A stretch of DNA of 64,000 bases from Angiostrongylus vasorum (taxonomy: Eukaryota; Nematoda; Chromadorea; Rhabditida; Metastrongylidae): NCBI GenBank assembly GCA_018806985.1, contig JADANN010000389.1, forward strand, positions 1,054,001 through 1,118,000, in the 5' to 3' direction. The translations under genes were made by a program, and so were the position numbers. Each line of letters starts with the position of its first letter. The stretch's first letter is position 1. A model generated the notes under the pieces. It searched no databases, had not been told where the DNA came from, and was given only the letters and a program-made list of their open reading frames with translations. Positions 37,001-46,746 of this stretch are shown here, one piece after another.

Positions 37001-40000
37001 CCCGAGATTCTACCCTCTGAAGTTCGAGTTGCGATTGAAAGCATGAAGACATGCACAGCTCGAGGACCCTACAAAACCACCATTGATTTCTTTAGAGCAG
37101 TGGCCACAAACTACGTGTACTTATCGCCTACGTAACATCTTACTTTCAAAATGAGAAAACCACAGACCAGTAGAGGATGCCGTGCACGGTCATCCTGCCC
37201 AAGAGTGATCGAAAAGATCTTCGTAAATATCATTCAAGATGCTTGTTGAGTGTAATTTACAAGCTGTTCACGAAGACTACCCCCTTTACGCATATCAAGA
37301 ACCATGGATGAGGCAAAACCAGTTCAGCAAGCAGAATTCCGACGTGGATTCTTCTGCAGGGAGCACATTCAAACCGTGTCCAAGGTTAATCTTAACCGTT
37401 TTATTTACTGCCTACTCTTTTTAATGGCAGGGTATATTGCGAAGTATAACTTCAATGGTGCTAAGATATTTGCAAAACTCCGGACCGCAGCTGTCTGCGG
37501 TGTGGAACGGACGCGCTATTGCCCTTTCCGGGAAGTAACGCGTTCACTACCACACCATGCGGGTCCTTCGTTTCGCCCGTCTCTCAGCTAGTTCTATTGA
37601 TTTCTGGCATTTCTGCCCTGTCCAAAGTCAAAAAAATTTGTCGGTAGAGCCGAGGTAGAGCTAGCGAGTTCCGATCCAATTGCCATCTGTCCCTTGTCTT
37701 ACCCTACATAAACTTCGAAAAAGCATTTCACAGCGCCGTAACGAATGAATGCGCTCGTCGACCTGTCCTACATATAAACATTAGCATACTGTTATCAAAA
37801 CTGCAACACCAATATTCAGCTTTTCCATAGACCTCTTATCATACGCATAAGAAAAGCGGTTTGACAAGGCAGCACGACATCGGCAAAGCTTTCTACTGCA
37901 ACGTTGCAATGGATAAAGAAGTCGCTCGATTGATAAGAGAAGAGCATGTGTTTTACTGGAAAATTTCCATCAAATCTTCGTTTCGCCGACGTCATCGTCA
38001 TTTTTCCAAGTACTACTGAAACACAGGCAATAGTCAGTGGAATCAACGAAACCAAAAAAGATTGGATTGTGCATAAATAAGACATAGAATAAGGATAACG
38101 AGGAATTAGACAGAAGGAGAGCAGCAACGACCGCACTCGGGCCTCTCAAGGAACCCAGCGACCAACTAATGGACCCAAAACTCCGCGCTGACCTTTTCAA
38201 ATGAACAGTCTTCCCACCATGTTATGAATCAGAGACGCCGAGTAGTACTTCAACCACGAGAAAAACTGCGCACTCCCTACTGAGGGCTTGAACGACGTCT
38301 TCTGAAATTTCACCGGGACTCACAACGTCTAGCAGGAATGTACGTCTCAGATCGTCGAAAACTCTCTCATCTTGGAGAACCAAAGGAATATACAACGACA
38401 GCGAAGCTTGGATGGGTAGATGACATAACCAAGAGAATGCACGCGACGATGCAAACGATGGACAGATGTGTTCGCGGCTAAGGTCAACCATCTGTACTCC
38501 CAAATGCGAAAGATTTCAGGAATACGAAATGGGCCTTGTGAACATCACCACGTTCGAAGTAGACAATCACCATGGATGACATTAGCGCGGGAGAGAAGCG
38601 AATGGAAATGTTGCCGAAGCTCGCAATACCAGTGAAGATGGGCCAACCAAATATCCAACCTACTATCCAACTAGTCCCAATGTAAATATATAACACAGAT
38701 TCGCAAAGTTGTCGGGCGACACTGCAACCTGTGATGGATCAAAGAGATTGTGTAAGTCAAAACGCTTGTTAAACCTCACAGCAGAAAGTAGAGGGCATTT
38801 TATAGAAGTGGATCCGTATTCATAAGATTCTCGTTCTACATAGAATGAGAATGACATTCACCTAGTTGCTATATAGGAGCAATCAATTGGAACTTAAGCG
38901 GATCAAATTGAGCCTTAAAGGAGGTTGCACATAAATAATTGTGCTGTACGCCGAAAAAGACATCGAGAGGCCTTAAATCGAGAGTAGTCAACTTCACAGA
39001 CGATTTACGCATGAAGGAAAACACCTGCATACTAATAGGTCGTGAAAAATGGTTCGTTGCGCAAATGCTTGTTTGAGGAAAACCAAAATGAAAATCCATC
39101 TAAATGGTGTATTCAAGATAAATAAGAACTCATCAAAAAGATCGGTCAGGAGAAGCTGAAGTGTATAATGACCAGCATAATAGGCGCAGAATAATGGTGC
39201 GAAATGGAAAGATTTATCGAAAAAATACAGAATGAACACTAACACGTGGACACTAACAACTACATAGTTTGCTATTCTCCTCAAGTCGAGAATTATCAAA
39301 AGACACAACTCCAGATCTCCTGGACTACGTACTAAACAAGGCAGCATTAGGTGCAGCAAACACTGGAACGATTTGCCTTTGTGCGCAACGTTAAAAGCAT
39401 CCGTACAAAACTGTCAGAATAAGAGTTGACCGCCTGTCACATTCCTAAGGATATGCTGTACGAAGCACATTTATGAAAATGCATTCCTTCAAAGCCTAAT
39501 TAAAAAACCAACAATTTCGGTGACAGTAATGTTATACGTATGCCGTATTCACGTGTATAAACGTCTGATCAATAGTTCAGTGTTGTGACGAAGTGTTTCC
39601 ATGTGAGATATTTCAGCGTATATATGTAGCAGCAACAACTTGGTACTCTCCTCATCAACAACATTCTTTGTACTACTCAATCCGCATTGATAGCAGGAAA
39701 ATCGTGGTGAGAATAGTAGGGACGAATGAAGCAATCACTGTGTACATCATCGGCCGAGGGGAAGTTATCGGTTTATCGAAAGAAAAAACAATGCCACAAA
39801 AAAGCGCAAGTGGAAAAAAGAACAATCGGAAAGAAAATTTGTCATACATTACTCATATGGTTGCGAATGTGTTAATCGAAGTGGATATCGTTCACATTGC
39901 TTTTTGTTTTGATTTCATTCCTTGTGAGTACGGAAATACAAACTATGAATATAATCAACCACTTCCTTCTTGTGCCAAAATTCGTCCAGTGATAAACAAT

Positions 40001-43000
40001 AAACTCACCTCAGCCTTCTGCATTGGGCTCATACGGCAGCAAACAACAGATCGACATGCAAGCGCAAGTTCACCGAAGTGTACGCGACATTTACCCACCA
40101 AAGCATGGGTCAGAGATTTCCCATCGATAACCATGGCAAACTCCTTGTTCTCTTCGAGCAACTCTCTTGAGCGGTTAGCTAATTGTACCAGTTTCAAACA
40201 TGTTTCCTCGTAAGTTTCTCTATCCACAGTTAGTAATTCAGTGTTTTCACTGCACAGTGCACAAGAGTGAGCTAAAATTACACTTTTAGCATTAAGTCTT
40301 GGATTTTCTAGACGCTGAATATTAATCGGTAGATTTAACAGTCCGCAATCAAAATTACTTACTTGATACTTGAACAGCCCGTCCTCACTGGTTGTGCGGG
40401 CCCCAGCATAATCACCATTTTTCGGAGATTTGCTGGTTAAGCCATTGTGGTTCCGTGGGATCCCGAGCTCAGCCTGGCCAAAGTCTGCTCTAGGTCCTCT
40501 CCACCACGAGCAGTCGCAGCCCTTGTGGATCAGAGGGAGATTTGCCAACATGCGACTTTGATACCGGGACGGTGGCGGACCGTGGTATTGGTTTACTCTT
40601 AGCTAGGCTTCCTGATTGAAACGCCGGACTCCTTCTCAGCTTGGGAGACCCTGCCGGGGGGACGAATCCCTTCACTGTACATCGCAGTCGGACACCCAGG
40701 AACACCTCCCAGCCACGATAAGGCGGTAAACCGTTGGGAGGAATCAAAACTAAGCCGTAAGTAAACGTAAAATTCTCGACTTATGTTACTGTACGTGATA
40801 AACTTTTGATGGACTAAACAACGCTGGGTAGCCAAATTAGACATAAAAGAACAGATCAAACATGCCAATATTTATAGCTGTTTCTCTCTTATCGCCGGTC
40901 AACATCCATACTCGAATATCCGCAGCCATCAATGTTTGCACGGTCTCCGGAACAAACTCTTGCAGTTTGTCTTCGATAGCCGTTGCGCCAACGAGTTTCA
41001 TTTGAACCTCTATTTTCTCAGCTACATCAGCAAGCGCTTTTTGTCGACCTTCGATAAGAACTCCTGCAGCTCGATACTCGCTCGACCAACGTTTGTATTC
41101 ATCCTACGGATAAAAGATAAAAAATTGGAACAGGTTCTAAAAATCGTGACTTTACTATCAATACGACAAAATAAACACCTCTTCAATTACACGCATAGCG
41201 AAACAAAGAGTACGATACCCATATGATGCGAATTTCTCGAGGTGGTCATGACATACATCTATATCCACTTCTGAACCAGCAACTAAACGTTCCATGATAA
41301 CCGTATCCTAAAATCTTCGAATTAAACAACTCAGATATTTAGACGGCTCGTCTCTTCATGAATCATGCGCACACATTTTCTGTTGGTATGATTACCTCTC
41401 AATGATTTCTCAGGAAGAAAACACTTCGTATATGATGACGTCGATTCATGATTCATGAATCGTGTTCAGTTTTAAACACAGCTGGTTGACGTGAGACAGA
41501 ACCACGACCACCCATTTAGTACATTTTTTATCACTTGAGCGGCCTATTTATATTTCGCTTTAAGTTTACATCCTGCTGGATAACGAAGGCTTAAACCTAC
41601 CCCGATAACGTCAACAAAACGATGGTTTCGAAGGGAGGTTTCGTCATTGCGTATGTCTTTCTCTTAGCATTCGAGCGATTTATCATTCACTGTTGTGCTA
41701 CGGTGAACAGCATTGACAAGATACGGCTCTCCCTTGACCTTGACTTCCATGTGGATGACAACAGATAACTGAACATTTGTCTCGTTGACATGCACTTCCG
41801 ACAACTGTGCGTCACAGCAATTGCGATCTACATTTTCACCTGTGACGGCAGATAAAACAACACTCGTTTGGAAGTTGTTCACAATTTTTCGTCGTTGAAA
41901 AAGATAAGAACAAGGAAACAATGGCACAACCAACAGATTTTCACCATCCAACGGCACTGGTGTCTTAAAAAGTCTAACGATATTCAGGAAGACCGTGTAT
42001 ACCATCACTCGCAGTCCTCCCTTTGTCTGCGACCCTCCTTTTTTACAGACATGTCAGCACACATATGGAGATAAATGCGTGTATACGGATCCCGACGGTA
42101 GTTAACCAGAATGCAATGTCTTTAATAGACTTTCACCTTGTACCGCTCTAAATCTTCGTGCATGTATTGTCTGTAACTGTGTTTGATACCATACGACAAC
42201 CATGTCAGGTACGCTACACTTGATTCTACCAGCAATTTTATACAGTCTCCAGCAAAACCGTTGTTGGTAGCGAACGATACCTGCTCATTATACTCAAGAC
42301 ACCAAGCAAGAGAAGATAAACACCTGGAAAAACCTGAGCATTCTCTAAAACGCATATCTTTGCTTCGATCATGTTCGCTAAGTCACTCACACAGTGGCAG
42401 ATTTTGTCCCAGACATTCTTGTCATACCCCTATTTTCTTTTCTATCTCAGGCGACAACAATTCTTCTCAAGGTTGTGGCAGAAAAGAATCTCTGTACGTA
42501 GAAGGCGATAATCGTAGTCAGTAGAAATTGGTGGCATTTTATATATATATATATATAACTTTGTAAGGAGATGCTCGATATCTGCATATGTCGTATCAGT
42601 AACCCATTACCACGTCCAGCAGCTATATTCTTTCCTCCTTAAGGACTTTATGGCGATGGATGTGCGGATCCCACTGAAGGGAACGATGTTCTTTTCGTCC
42701 TGATACATATTCCAAAGACCTCGAACAGATTCCGTGAATTAGAAATGACAGTGAACCATATCCTGATTAATTTTGTGACATATTAAGTATTCATCATATC
42801 AATGTGGTAATATAATAAGTCTGAAAACATACAGCTCCTTTAGTGTACAGCTTGATGACGCCGGCACTGTCACGCATTACAACACTCATCCGTTTTCTGT
42901 CACTTGTAAAGTCAATGACGTCAAGCACTTCAAACTCTTCGTCCTTCCCAAGCTGAAAAAACGTCACATGAGGAACCCTTCAAAGTCATGATTCTACTTA

Positions 43001-46000
43001 GTTGAATAACCTGAGTAACAAGTCAGCAGCAAGCATAGGGAGAGTGGAACTAGTTGCAACAAACAATTAAAAATAGACAACAAGTTTGTTAACCATTCAA
43101 ATCCAATGTCGCCTTTACAACATTGGCATCGAAGGTTACCTCCACAGAGGTATTGAACTCAATGCATATGTCATAAGGCGTTGGTAGTAATTTATGTTTC
43201 AGTTTCGTTCAATATTATCTATGTTCACATACATACTTTTCCACACTATCTGGAACCATCCCATGACTTAAGTGTAATAAACAAACTCGTCCATTATCAA
43301 ACCACGGAGCCCTTCGTCTTCGTTAAGGTTGTGTAAAACATATAGAATAAGCTCCGATATTTCAAAACACCTTTACATCCACTCATTCCATAAGATAACC
43401 ATGATCCATCACGATGATTAAGAATGTAAATAAATTCACAAGCTCGCAAGTGAGTTACTAAATGGAATCGTTAAAAAATGTGGTGGCTAGTCTTTGGATT
43501 TTTGCTGATTAGTAGTTTAAGAAAGCTATCCACGTATCATTTTCCACGATGTTAGTTTTTAAACTACCGCTGATAATATATCCTCTATAAAAGTACTTTA
43601 AGAGTTGAACACCTGAAATAGTTATGGAAAGGGATTCTCTGATTGCTTACTAATTCCCAATAAAATACTGTTTACTTCTTGATTTTTTTAAACCCACGCT
43701 TTCAAGGAACCAAGGACGAAAACTGAATCTTAGAATCCCAGACGCAAGTGCAGAAGCCAGAACATGAACGATGCAATCGGGGTTCATTTCTATTAACGAA
43801 GTTTGTTTAAAGCTGTAGTTTTAAATTATCCTAAGCCAGGTATGAGCTGTATGACTGGAATCGTTCACGTTGTGTTAGCACAAAATGCGTCACGAAAAAA
43901 AATCAAGTGAATAAACAAAACGGTAAGGAAAAAAGTGGAATCAGCGCGCGTTGCAATGAATGCACTACAGTATGAAGGTTAAATAAAAATTACTTAAAAA
44001 TGGAAGCACAAACCAAGGCTATTATCACTTTCTGTGGTTGGCGGGTATGGAACAAAAATCCTTGAGCCGCCGCACCACGTACAAGAGCACCTTCATCCGG
44101 CGATGAGCACTGATACGACAGCTTTCCATTAACTTTCTCTGGCACTACAGTGTGACAGACGGCCATCATAGTCAGAATTTCCTTGATAGCGACAGCACTC
44201 GCTGACGTCTACAGTACATTTAACATGCTTTGCAAAAAAAAACGTATGATTCTTAAGGGAATTCAGAAAAAAAAACTGACAGGATCAGTGCGGTAACGAT
44301 TAATGAGCTCTTCATCTGCAAACTCATCAGATTCGTTGTCACCAAAAATCTCTCCCGCCACTGATATTTGCTTGAACTTCATTACATTTTGGGTTAACGT
44401 TCCTGTCTTGTCACTCATCAAGAACTTTACCTAGAATAAAGGTCTGAAAAAAAATAAACGTATACATAGACGGTTATCTTACTGGGTGAAAATCAAAACC
44501 CCACCAAGCCAAGCTCCTCGTTTAGATTTGAGGTGCGAGCAACCGCACAAGAGTCACTGTTCACATCGTACATTTCTACATCGATATTAATATAGCTAGC
44601 CTGGAAAAACCGCACAATCTCAAGTGTAACTTGTAAACTTATAGGAATAAGATTATTGTATAGAATAAAGAATGTTAAAACATGCCATAAAAACGACGCT
44701 CTTGTGTCCTCGTCTAAAACAATAGTCGTTCTTAGACACAAGACAAATCAATAGAATCGTAAACGCTTACCCAAGAATGAGATATACCATGCATCGGGGA
44801 GATTGAAATTTCTCCAAAGTTCTGTCCCAACGGCACTGACAAGAGCTAACAAAAGAAGTACGACGAAGAGAAAAATAATGCGACTGTTCGTCTTTACGTC
44901 GACTGTGGCGCTGCAGAAATCAAGAAAAAATTGATCGCGAAGGATACACAGGAATGCTCCCACATTACAATCTTCCCCAACATACCTTTTCAGTGGAGCG
45001 GTTTTCGAGTTCATTAACAATTTAGCGTCGTGCCCTGTGTATATTATAGCACCAAATATCCAAGGAGTATTTTTCAGTCGTGCACCACGAAGAAGCAACT
45101 GATCGATACCTTAAAGAATACATCTAAACAACTGAATAATGACAACATCAAAATCAAAGAGAAATGAAAAGAAAAGCGAGTGATTGCTGCATAACAGGGT
45201 CATCTAAGCTGATTTCCACATTTACGTCTGAAAAAGACAGCTAACAAGGAGCCTATACAAGGTGCCTTCTAGGAAATTTTTCGCAAGATGGGAAACTTCG
45301 GATCAACGAAGTCCTCTTTAACTGCTAATGGTCAGAACTCCAGCTAAAAAGCTCCTATTTGTGATACAACTGCAATGGTGATGAGGATAAGAAACCAAAA
45401 CCTAATATTGGAAAAAAAAGTGGAGAGGACCGTAAATTCCCATCGTCTCCCTAAATTAAGCGGCATCTACCTCAATTCCCCTTAAAAAAATGGCGTTAAA
45501 AGAACATTTCTGTTTTCAAGAATGATACAAGTTCCAAGTGAATTCACACGAAGATTTTTTTACGTTCGCAAAGTATCTAGGTAAAAAAACAGACGTAAGT
45601 GCCTAAGAGATTTGTTATTCACTCACCCAAAAGGGAAATAACTGCCTTGATAGACGAGGTTACCACTGAATTCGTTTACGTGCCGATTTGGAAGCTCGCA
45701 CTCTATGTTTGCTTTGAAATCAGAGATTTTCTCTAGAGTGGTCATGGTTGAGGTGATGGATAATGCTTGTTTGATTTTAAGATTGGTTTCTCCATCAAGG
45801 TTTGACGTTTCGATGTAGCACATGCTCTGAGGCTCGCTCGACGCAAGCAGCAGCAAATCTGCTGGGAACAACTGATCGTTATCCACCCGGACCACATCAC
45901 CAACTCTGACCTCTCGCCATTCTCGGTGTTTCCAAGAGTTATTATCCAATACAGTGGTACCAAAAGAGTTCACTTTGTAATCTGATCGTCTTCTTTTAAT

Positions 46001-46740
46001 ATCTTCGAAGATTTCTTTGAAAGCCGACACCGTTAAGATTATTATAAAAGGAACTGCCGTTGTGTAGCGACCCGTTGGACTCACGTCAGGGAATTTGCTA
46101 AATGGAACCTTACGACCCGCTCGACACATAAGATCCAAACATTTAAGAAATCGAAAAATACAACCTATGTGTGGTACAACTACAATGATGCTGAGATATC
46201 TGCAAAACTCCGGACCGCAGGTGTCTGCGATGGGGAACGAAGGAGCTATTACCATTTCCGGGGGTTAACGCGGTTCATCGTCACACCTTGCGTGTTCTTC
46301 GTTTCGTTCTTTTCTTAGCTAGTTTTCTATCTACCAGTGCTACCAGCAATCACCCGTCAACGGTACTGATCTGGTGAGCCCAAATCACCACTGAACCCAG
46401 TTAAGCTGAGGCTGCGGTCGAGATACAGATATAGATTTTGCAAATATCTCAGCACCATTGCGGTTGTATTACACATGATACCCTACCGTGAAAAAATTGT
46501 AATAGGCAGCAAATAAAAGAGTTGACATTGTAAATATAACTTACTTGAAGAAGAACTATCGTTAAAAAGAAAATATTGTTATATCGACGAAATTGTTCGT
46601 AAAGAAATCGTGGAAGAAACGAGAAAGCGTTATATTTACAGGTGCTAATTTCGTTAGAACAAAACTTCGGTTTCTGATGAACGTCGTCGCACGGAATGTG
46701 GATTCGACGAATGGAGGAACTATCTGGACCAATACTCATT
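25823..46740 (-). CDS. tat-1: P4-type ATPase, phospholipid flippase (TAT-1/ATP8A type)
   Basis: Seventeen exons join in phase (after allowing for two single extra bases around exon 2) to about 1130 residues, the length of C. elegans TAT-1 as I recall it. Motifs in order: [12 protein letters not shown] after TM1, actuator DGET near residue 166, PISL in TM4 near 333, phosphorylation site DKTGT near 386, nucleotide-binding KGAD near 532, TGDK near 646, GDGANDV near 761, then the six C-terminal membrane segments with [13 protein letters not shown] and [11 protein letters not shown]4-ATPases move phosphatidylserine from the outer to the cytosolic leaflet of plasma and endosomal membranes and need a CDC50-type partner; that is family knowledge. 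All catalytic residues are present. The tail AFSQEEHG...AQTEL matches the TAT-1 C-terminus. An alternative last exon lies at 27715-27937. Confidence 0.92.
25982..26136 (+). repeat. SINE-C copy, short subtype
   Basis: In flippase intron 16. Short subtype with tRNA-like head (AGCCCCCGGAAAGGGTAATC, B-box-like CGCGGTTCGATCTGG), then TTTTGCAAATATGTCAGCAT and the AAGAATAGGCAGTAAATAAG end. Confidence 0.65.
26587..26690 (-). CDS. tat-1: flippase exon 16b, conserved tail
   Basis: Acceptor [29 protein letters not shown] and [12 protein letters not shown]. The NVLENMRLL and LALAEQTR blocks of C. elegans TAT-1, as I recall them, align here. Donor GGT|GTAAGT. Confidence 0.85.
27313..27322 (-). promoter_or_regulatory. 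possible poly(A) signals of the short isoform
   Basis: Overlapping AATAAATAAA on the - strand about 390 bp after the TAG of the alternative last exon. Confidence 0.35.
27715..27937 (-). CDS. tat-1: flippase alternative last exon
   Basis: Acceptor GTTTCGTCTTCAG then a frame of 73 residues: [36 protein letters not shown], ending DVLRERL and TAG at 27715-27717. It is serine-rich and polar, unrelated to the TAT-1-like tail encoded further on. Same entry phase as exon 16b. Two AATAAA hexamers on the - strand at 27313-27322 could end this transcript. An isoform-specific last exon is inference from phase, acceptor and open frame. Confidence 0.6.
28026..28076. repeat. (AT)n microsatellite
   Basis: About 24 uninterrupted AT units in the intron upstream of the alternative last exon. 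Likely polymorphic. Confidence 0.95.
28478..28570 (-). CDS. tat-1: flippase exon 15, start of cytosolic tail
   Basis: [20 protein letters not shown], then SGFERLA. Acceptor CTTATTTAG, donor AG|GTTTGT. Its phase (two bases left) fits both downstream alternatives. Confidence 0.85.
28660..28945 (-). repeat. SINE-C copy, long subtype
   Basis: Complete long-subtype layout: GGCAGGGTATGTTGCGAAAT, CTCCGGACCGCAGGTGTCTG, TAACGCGTTCACCAACACAC, CGTTTCGCCTGTCTCTCAG, and the distal block CAACGGGATTGATCTGGGGA with CAGTTAAGCCGAGG. Confidence 0.85.
28974..29172. repeat. SINE-C foldback (two opposite fragments)
   Basis: 28974-29034 is the left part of a - oriented copy (TTTATTTACTGCCTACTC to AATATAACTTTA); from about 29035 the sequence switches to + orientation (GCTGAGAGACAGGCGAAAC to TTTTGCAAATACCTCAGC). 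Confidence 0.75.
29173..30796. other. flippase intron 14, unassigned part
   Basis: No repeat or exon recognised; a - strand frame at 30119-30394 has no recognisable domain. Confidence 0.3.
30797..31018 (+). repeat. SINE-C copy, long subtype
   Basis: GGGTTCATTGCCGATTTGGG, GATCGATAGAACTACCTGAG, CACATGGTGTGGCGGTGG, CGGTCCGGAGTTTTGC. Confidence 0.8.
31137..31362 (-). repeat. SINE-C copy
   Basis: AGCTGAGATATTTGCAAAAC, GGGGAACGAACGCGC and CGCCTGTCTCTCAGC; then a second SINE-C end (ACCCTGCCGTCAAAAACAGT at 31317) in opposite orientation. Confidence 0.8.
31591..31991 (-). CDS. tat-1: flippase exon 14, TM7-TM10
   Basis: [42 protein letters not shown]-region with [20 protein letters not shown]. Acceptor TATTTTGCAG, donor AG|GTGAGG. 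Confidence 0.92.
32096..32285 (-). CDS. tat-1: flippase exon 13
   Basis: [37 protein letters not shown], ending [11 protein letters not shown]. Acceptor AATTTACAG, donor ATG|GTATCT. Confidence 0.92.
32395..32465 (-). repeat. repeat D end fragment
   Basis: ACTTGGTACCTGAATGGCCC and CCAGCACAATCTCCATTTTT: the 3' end of repeat D reversed, joined directly to a SINE-C block. Confidence 0.65.
32466..32718 (+). repeat. SINE-C copy, rearranged
   Basis: Begins with the distal block in reversed order (GATCGGGGAGCCCAAATCG, GAGTTAAGC), then TGGCAGTGATCGATAGAAC and a complete + oriented body ending GCAGTAAATAATAAG. Confidence 0.75.
33610..33890 (-). repeat. SINE-C copy
   Basis: TTTATTTACTGCTTACTC to CAGTTAAGCTGAGGC, full layout, in flippase intron 12. 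Confidence 0.85.
33905..34125 (-). repeat. SINE-C copy, left arm of foldback
   Basis: TTTACTGCCTACTCTTTTTA to GCTAGTTCTATCGATCTCTG; tandem neighbour of the previous copy and mirror partner of the next. Confidence 0.85.
34126..34320 (+). repeat. SINE-C copy, right arm of foldback
   Basis: TGGCAGAAATCGATAGAACT, GAGAGATAGGCGAAACAAAG, GGTGGTGAACGCGTTAGCTC, CAGAGTTTTGCAAATATCTC. Confidence 0.85.
34738..35012 (-). CDS. tat-1: flippase exon 12, hinge motif
   Basis: [20 protein letters not shown] then [35 protein letters not shown] and the start of TM5/6 ([14 protein letters not shown]). Follows a 5 kb intron filled with a diverged LINE. Confidence 0.93.
36525..36897 (-). repeat. repeat D copy inserted in LINE
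   Basis: Full reversed copy: from TTTGCATGGCCCGTCTTCAC to CATTGTGGGTGTGAGG-type block read on the - strand; LINE coding resumes at its right border. Confidence 0.75.
37397..37612 (-). repeat. SINE-C copy inserted in LINE
   Basis: TTTATTTACTGCCTACTC through CCTTCGTTTCGCCCGTC and TAGTTCTATTGATTTC; LINE sequence on both sides. Confidence 0.8.
38484..39840 (-). pseudogene. hydrophobic reading blocks, possible nested membrane-protein gene remnant
   Basis: Four - strand frames in one direction are rich in membrane-like segments: about 39670-39840 ([19 protein letters not shown] and [15 protein letters not shown]), 39098-39340 ([18 protein letters not shown]), 38881-39035 and 38500-38725 ([18 protein letters not shown]). 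They could be exons of a serpentine-type receptor lying inside flippase intron 11, but I cannot connect them with in-phase splice sites and I do not recognise a family signature. Possibly a decayed gene, possibly chance. Confidence 0.25.
40009..40271 (-). CDS. tat-1: flippase exon 11
   Basis: [31 protein letters not shown] and [13 protein letters not shown]. Acceptor TAATTTTAG, donor GAG|GTGAGT. Confidence 0.92.
40360..40748 (-). repeat. repeat D copy in flippase intron 10
   Basis: Reversed full copy; on the - strand CTCCCAACGGTTTACCGCC, AACCAATACCACGGTCCGCC, and the CAAGTATCAAGTAAG end touching exon 11's upstream intron. Confidence 0.8.
40866..41103 (-). CDS. tat-1: flippase exon 10
   Basis: [18 protein letters not shown] and [17 protein letters not shown]. 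The donor is G|GCATGT, a GC rather than GT start; phase 1 agrees with exon 11. Confidence 0.9.
41179..41307 (-). CDS. tat-1: flippase exon 9
   Basis: DTVIMERLV completes [25 protein letters not shown]. Acceptor AGATTTTAG, donor GAG|GTGTTT. Confidence 0.92.
42539..42556. repeat. short (TA)n repeat
   Basis: Nine TA units in flippase intron 8. Confidence 0.8.
42833..42952 (-). CDS. tat-1: flippase exon 8
   Basis: [18 protein letters not shown] and KLYTKGA; donor GCT|GTATGT, phase 0. Confidence 0.92.
44014..44208 (-). CDS. tat-1: flippase exon 7
   Basis: [15 protein letters not shown] and [17 protein letters not shown] of the nucleotide-binding domain. Confidence 0.92.
44281..44430 (-). CDS. 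tat-1: flippase exon 6, phosphorylation site
   Basis: [19 protein letters not shown] carries the invariant phospho-Asp. Acceptor TATTCTAG, donor CCT|GTCAGT. Confidence 0.93.
44505..44713 (-). CDS. tat-1: flippase exon 5
   Basis: TM4 with [17 protein letters not shown]; the PISL motif is the P4-specific membrane site. Ends [12 protein letters not shown]. Donor TTG|GTGGGG. Confidence 0.9.
44771..44910 (-). CDS. tat-1: flippase exon 4
   Basis: TM3: [15 protein letters not shown] and [13 protein letters not shown], ending DAWYISFL. Acceptor TTCTGCAG, donor GG|GTAAGC. Confidence 0.88.
44986..45109 (-). CDS. tat-1: flippase exon 3
   Basis: [16 protein letters not shown], then [19 protein letters not shown], typical of the actuator-to-TM3 region. 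Acceptor TTTAAG; donor AG|GTATGT. Confidence 0.85.
45627..46097 (-). CDS. tat-1: flippase exon 2
   Basis: Acceptor CCATTTAG; begins QIP and then needs one base removed from a CCC run (46089-46091) to read [10 protein letters not shown]. Encodes TM2, the actuator domain and [11 protein letters not shown]. The 3' end TTTTGG|GTGAGT is also one base too long for the phase of exon 3. Confidence 0.85.
46175..46420 (-). repeat. SINE-C copy in flippase intron 1
   Basis: ACAATGATGCTGAGATATCT, CTCCGGACCGCAGGTGTCTG, GGGGTTAACGCGGTTCATC, ending CAGTTAAGCTGAGGC. Confidence 0.8.
46435..46525 (+). repeat. SINE-C 3' end in flippase intron 1
   Basis: TTTTGCAAATATCTCAGCAC then CCCTACCGTGAAAAAATTG and AATAGGCAGCAAATAAAAG; opposite orientation to its neighbour. 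Confidence 0.75.
46545..46740 (-). CDS. tat-1: flippase exon 1
   Basis: ATG at 46739 right after [42 protein letters not shown] and the first membrane segment ending in LLQ. Donor CAA|GTAAGT, phase 0. An upstream in-frame ATG at 46766 would extend through the acceptor and is less likely. Confidence 0.85.
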
Positions 46741-46746
46741 CTGAAA
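46741..46746 (-). promoter_or_regulatory. candidate trans-splice acceptor before the flippase ATG
   Basis: TTTCAG on the - strand is followed after one base by the start ATG. In nematodes a spliced leader is often joined this close to the start; a cis acceptor from an upstream non-coding exon is equally possible. Confidence 0.4.

Larger units (their letters stand above)
35430..38520 (+). mobile_element. diverged RTE-type LINE with nested insertions
   Basis: Fragmented reading on the + strand inside flippase intron 11: endonuclease remnants ([10 protein letters not shown] at 35600, VGDFNV-like at 35840), [17 protein letters not shown] at 37020-37070, a thumb/palm region near 37700-38000 ([12 protein letters not shown], then a VRQGD-like block at 37845) and the late block [10 protein letters not shown] at 38112-38141. 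Many stops and frame changes; old copy. It is split by repeat D (36525-36897) and by SINE-C (37397-37612). Confidence 0.7.

Noticed and set aside
39593..40213. 206-codon + strand ORF
   Set aside because: It is antisense to flippase exon 11 over much of its length and has no domain.
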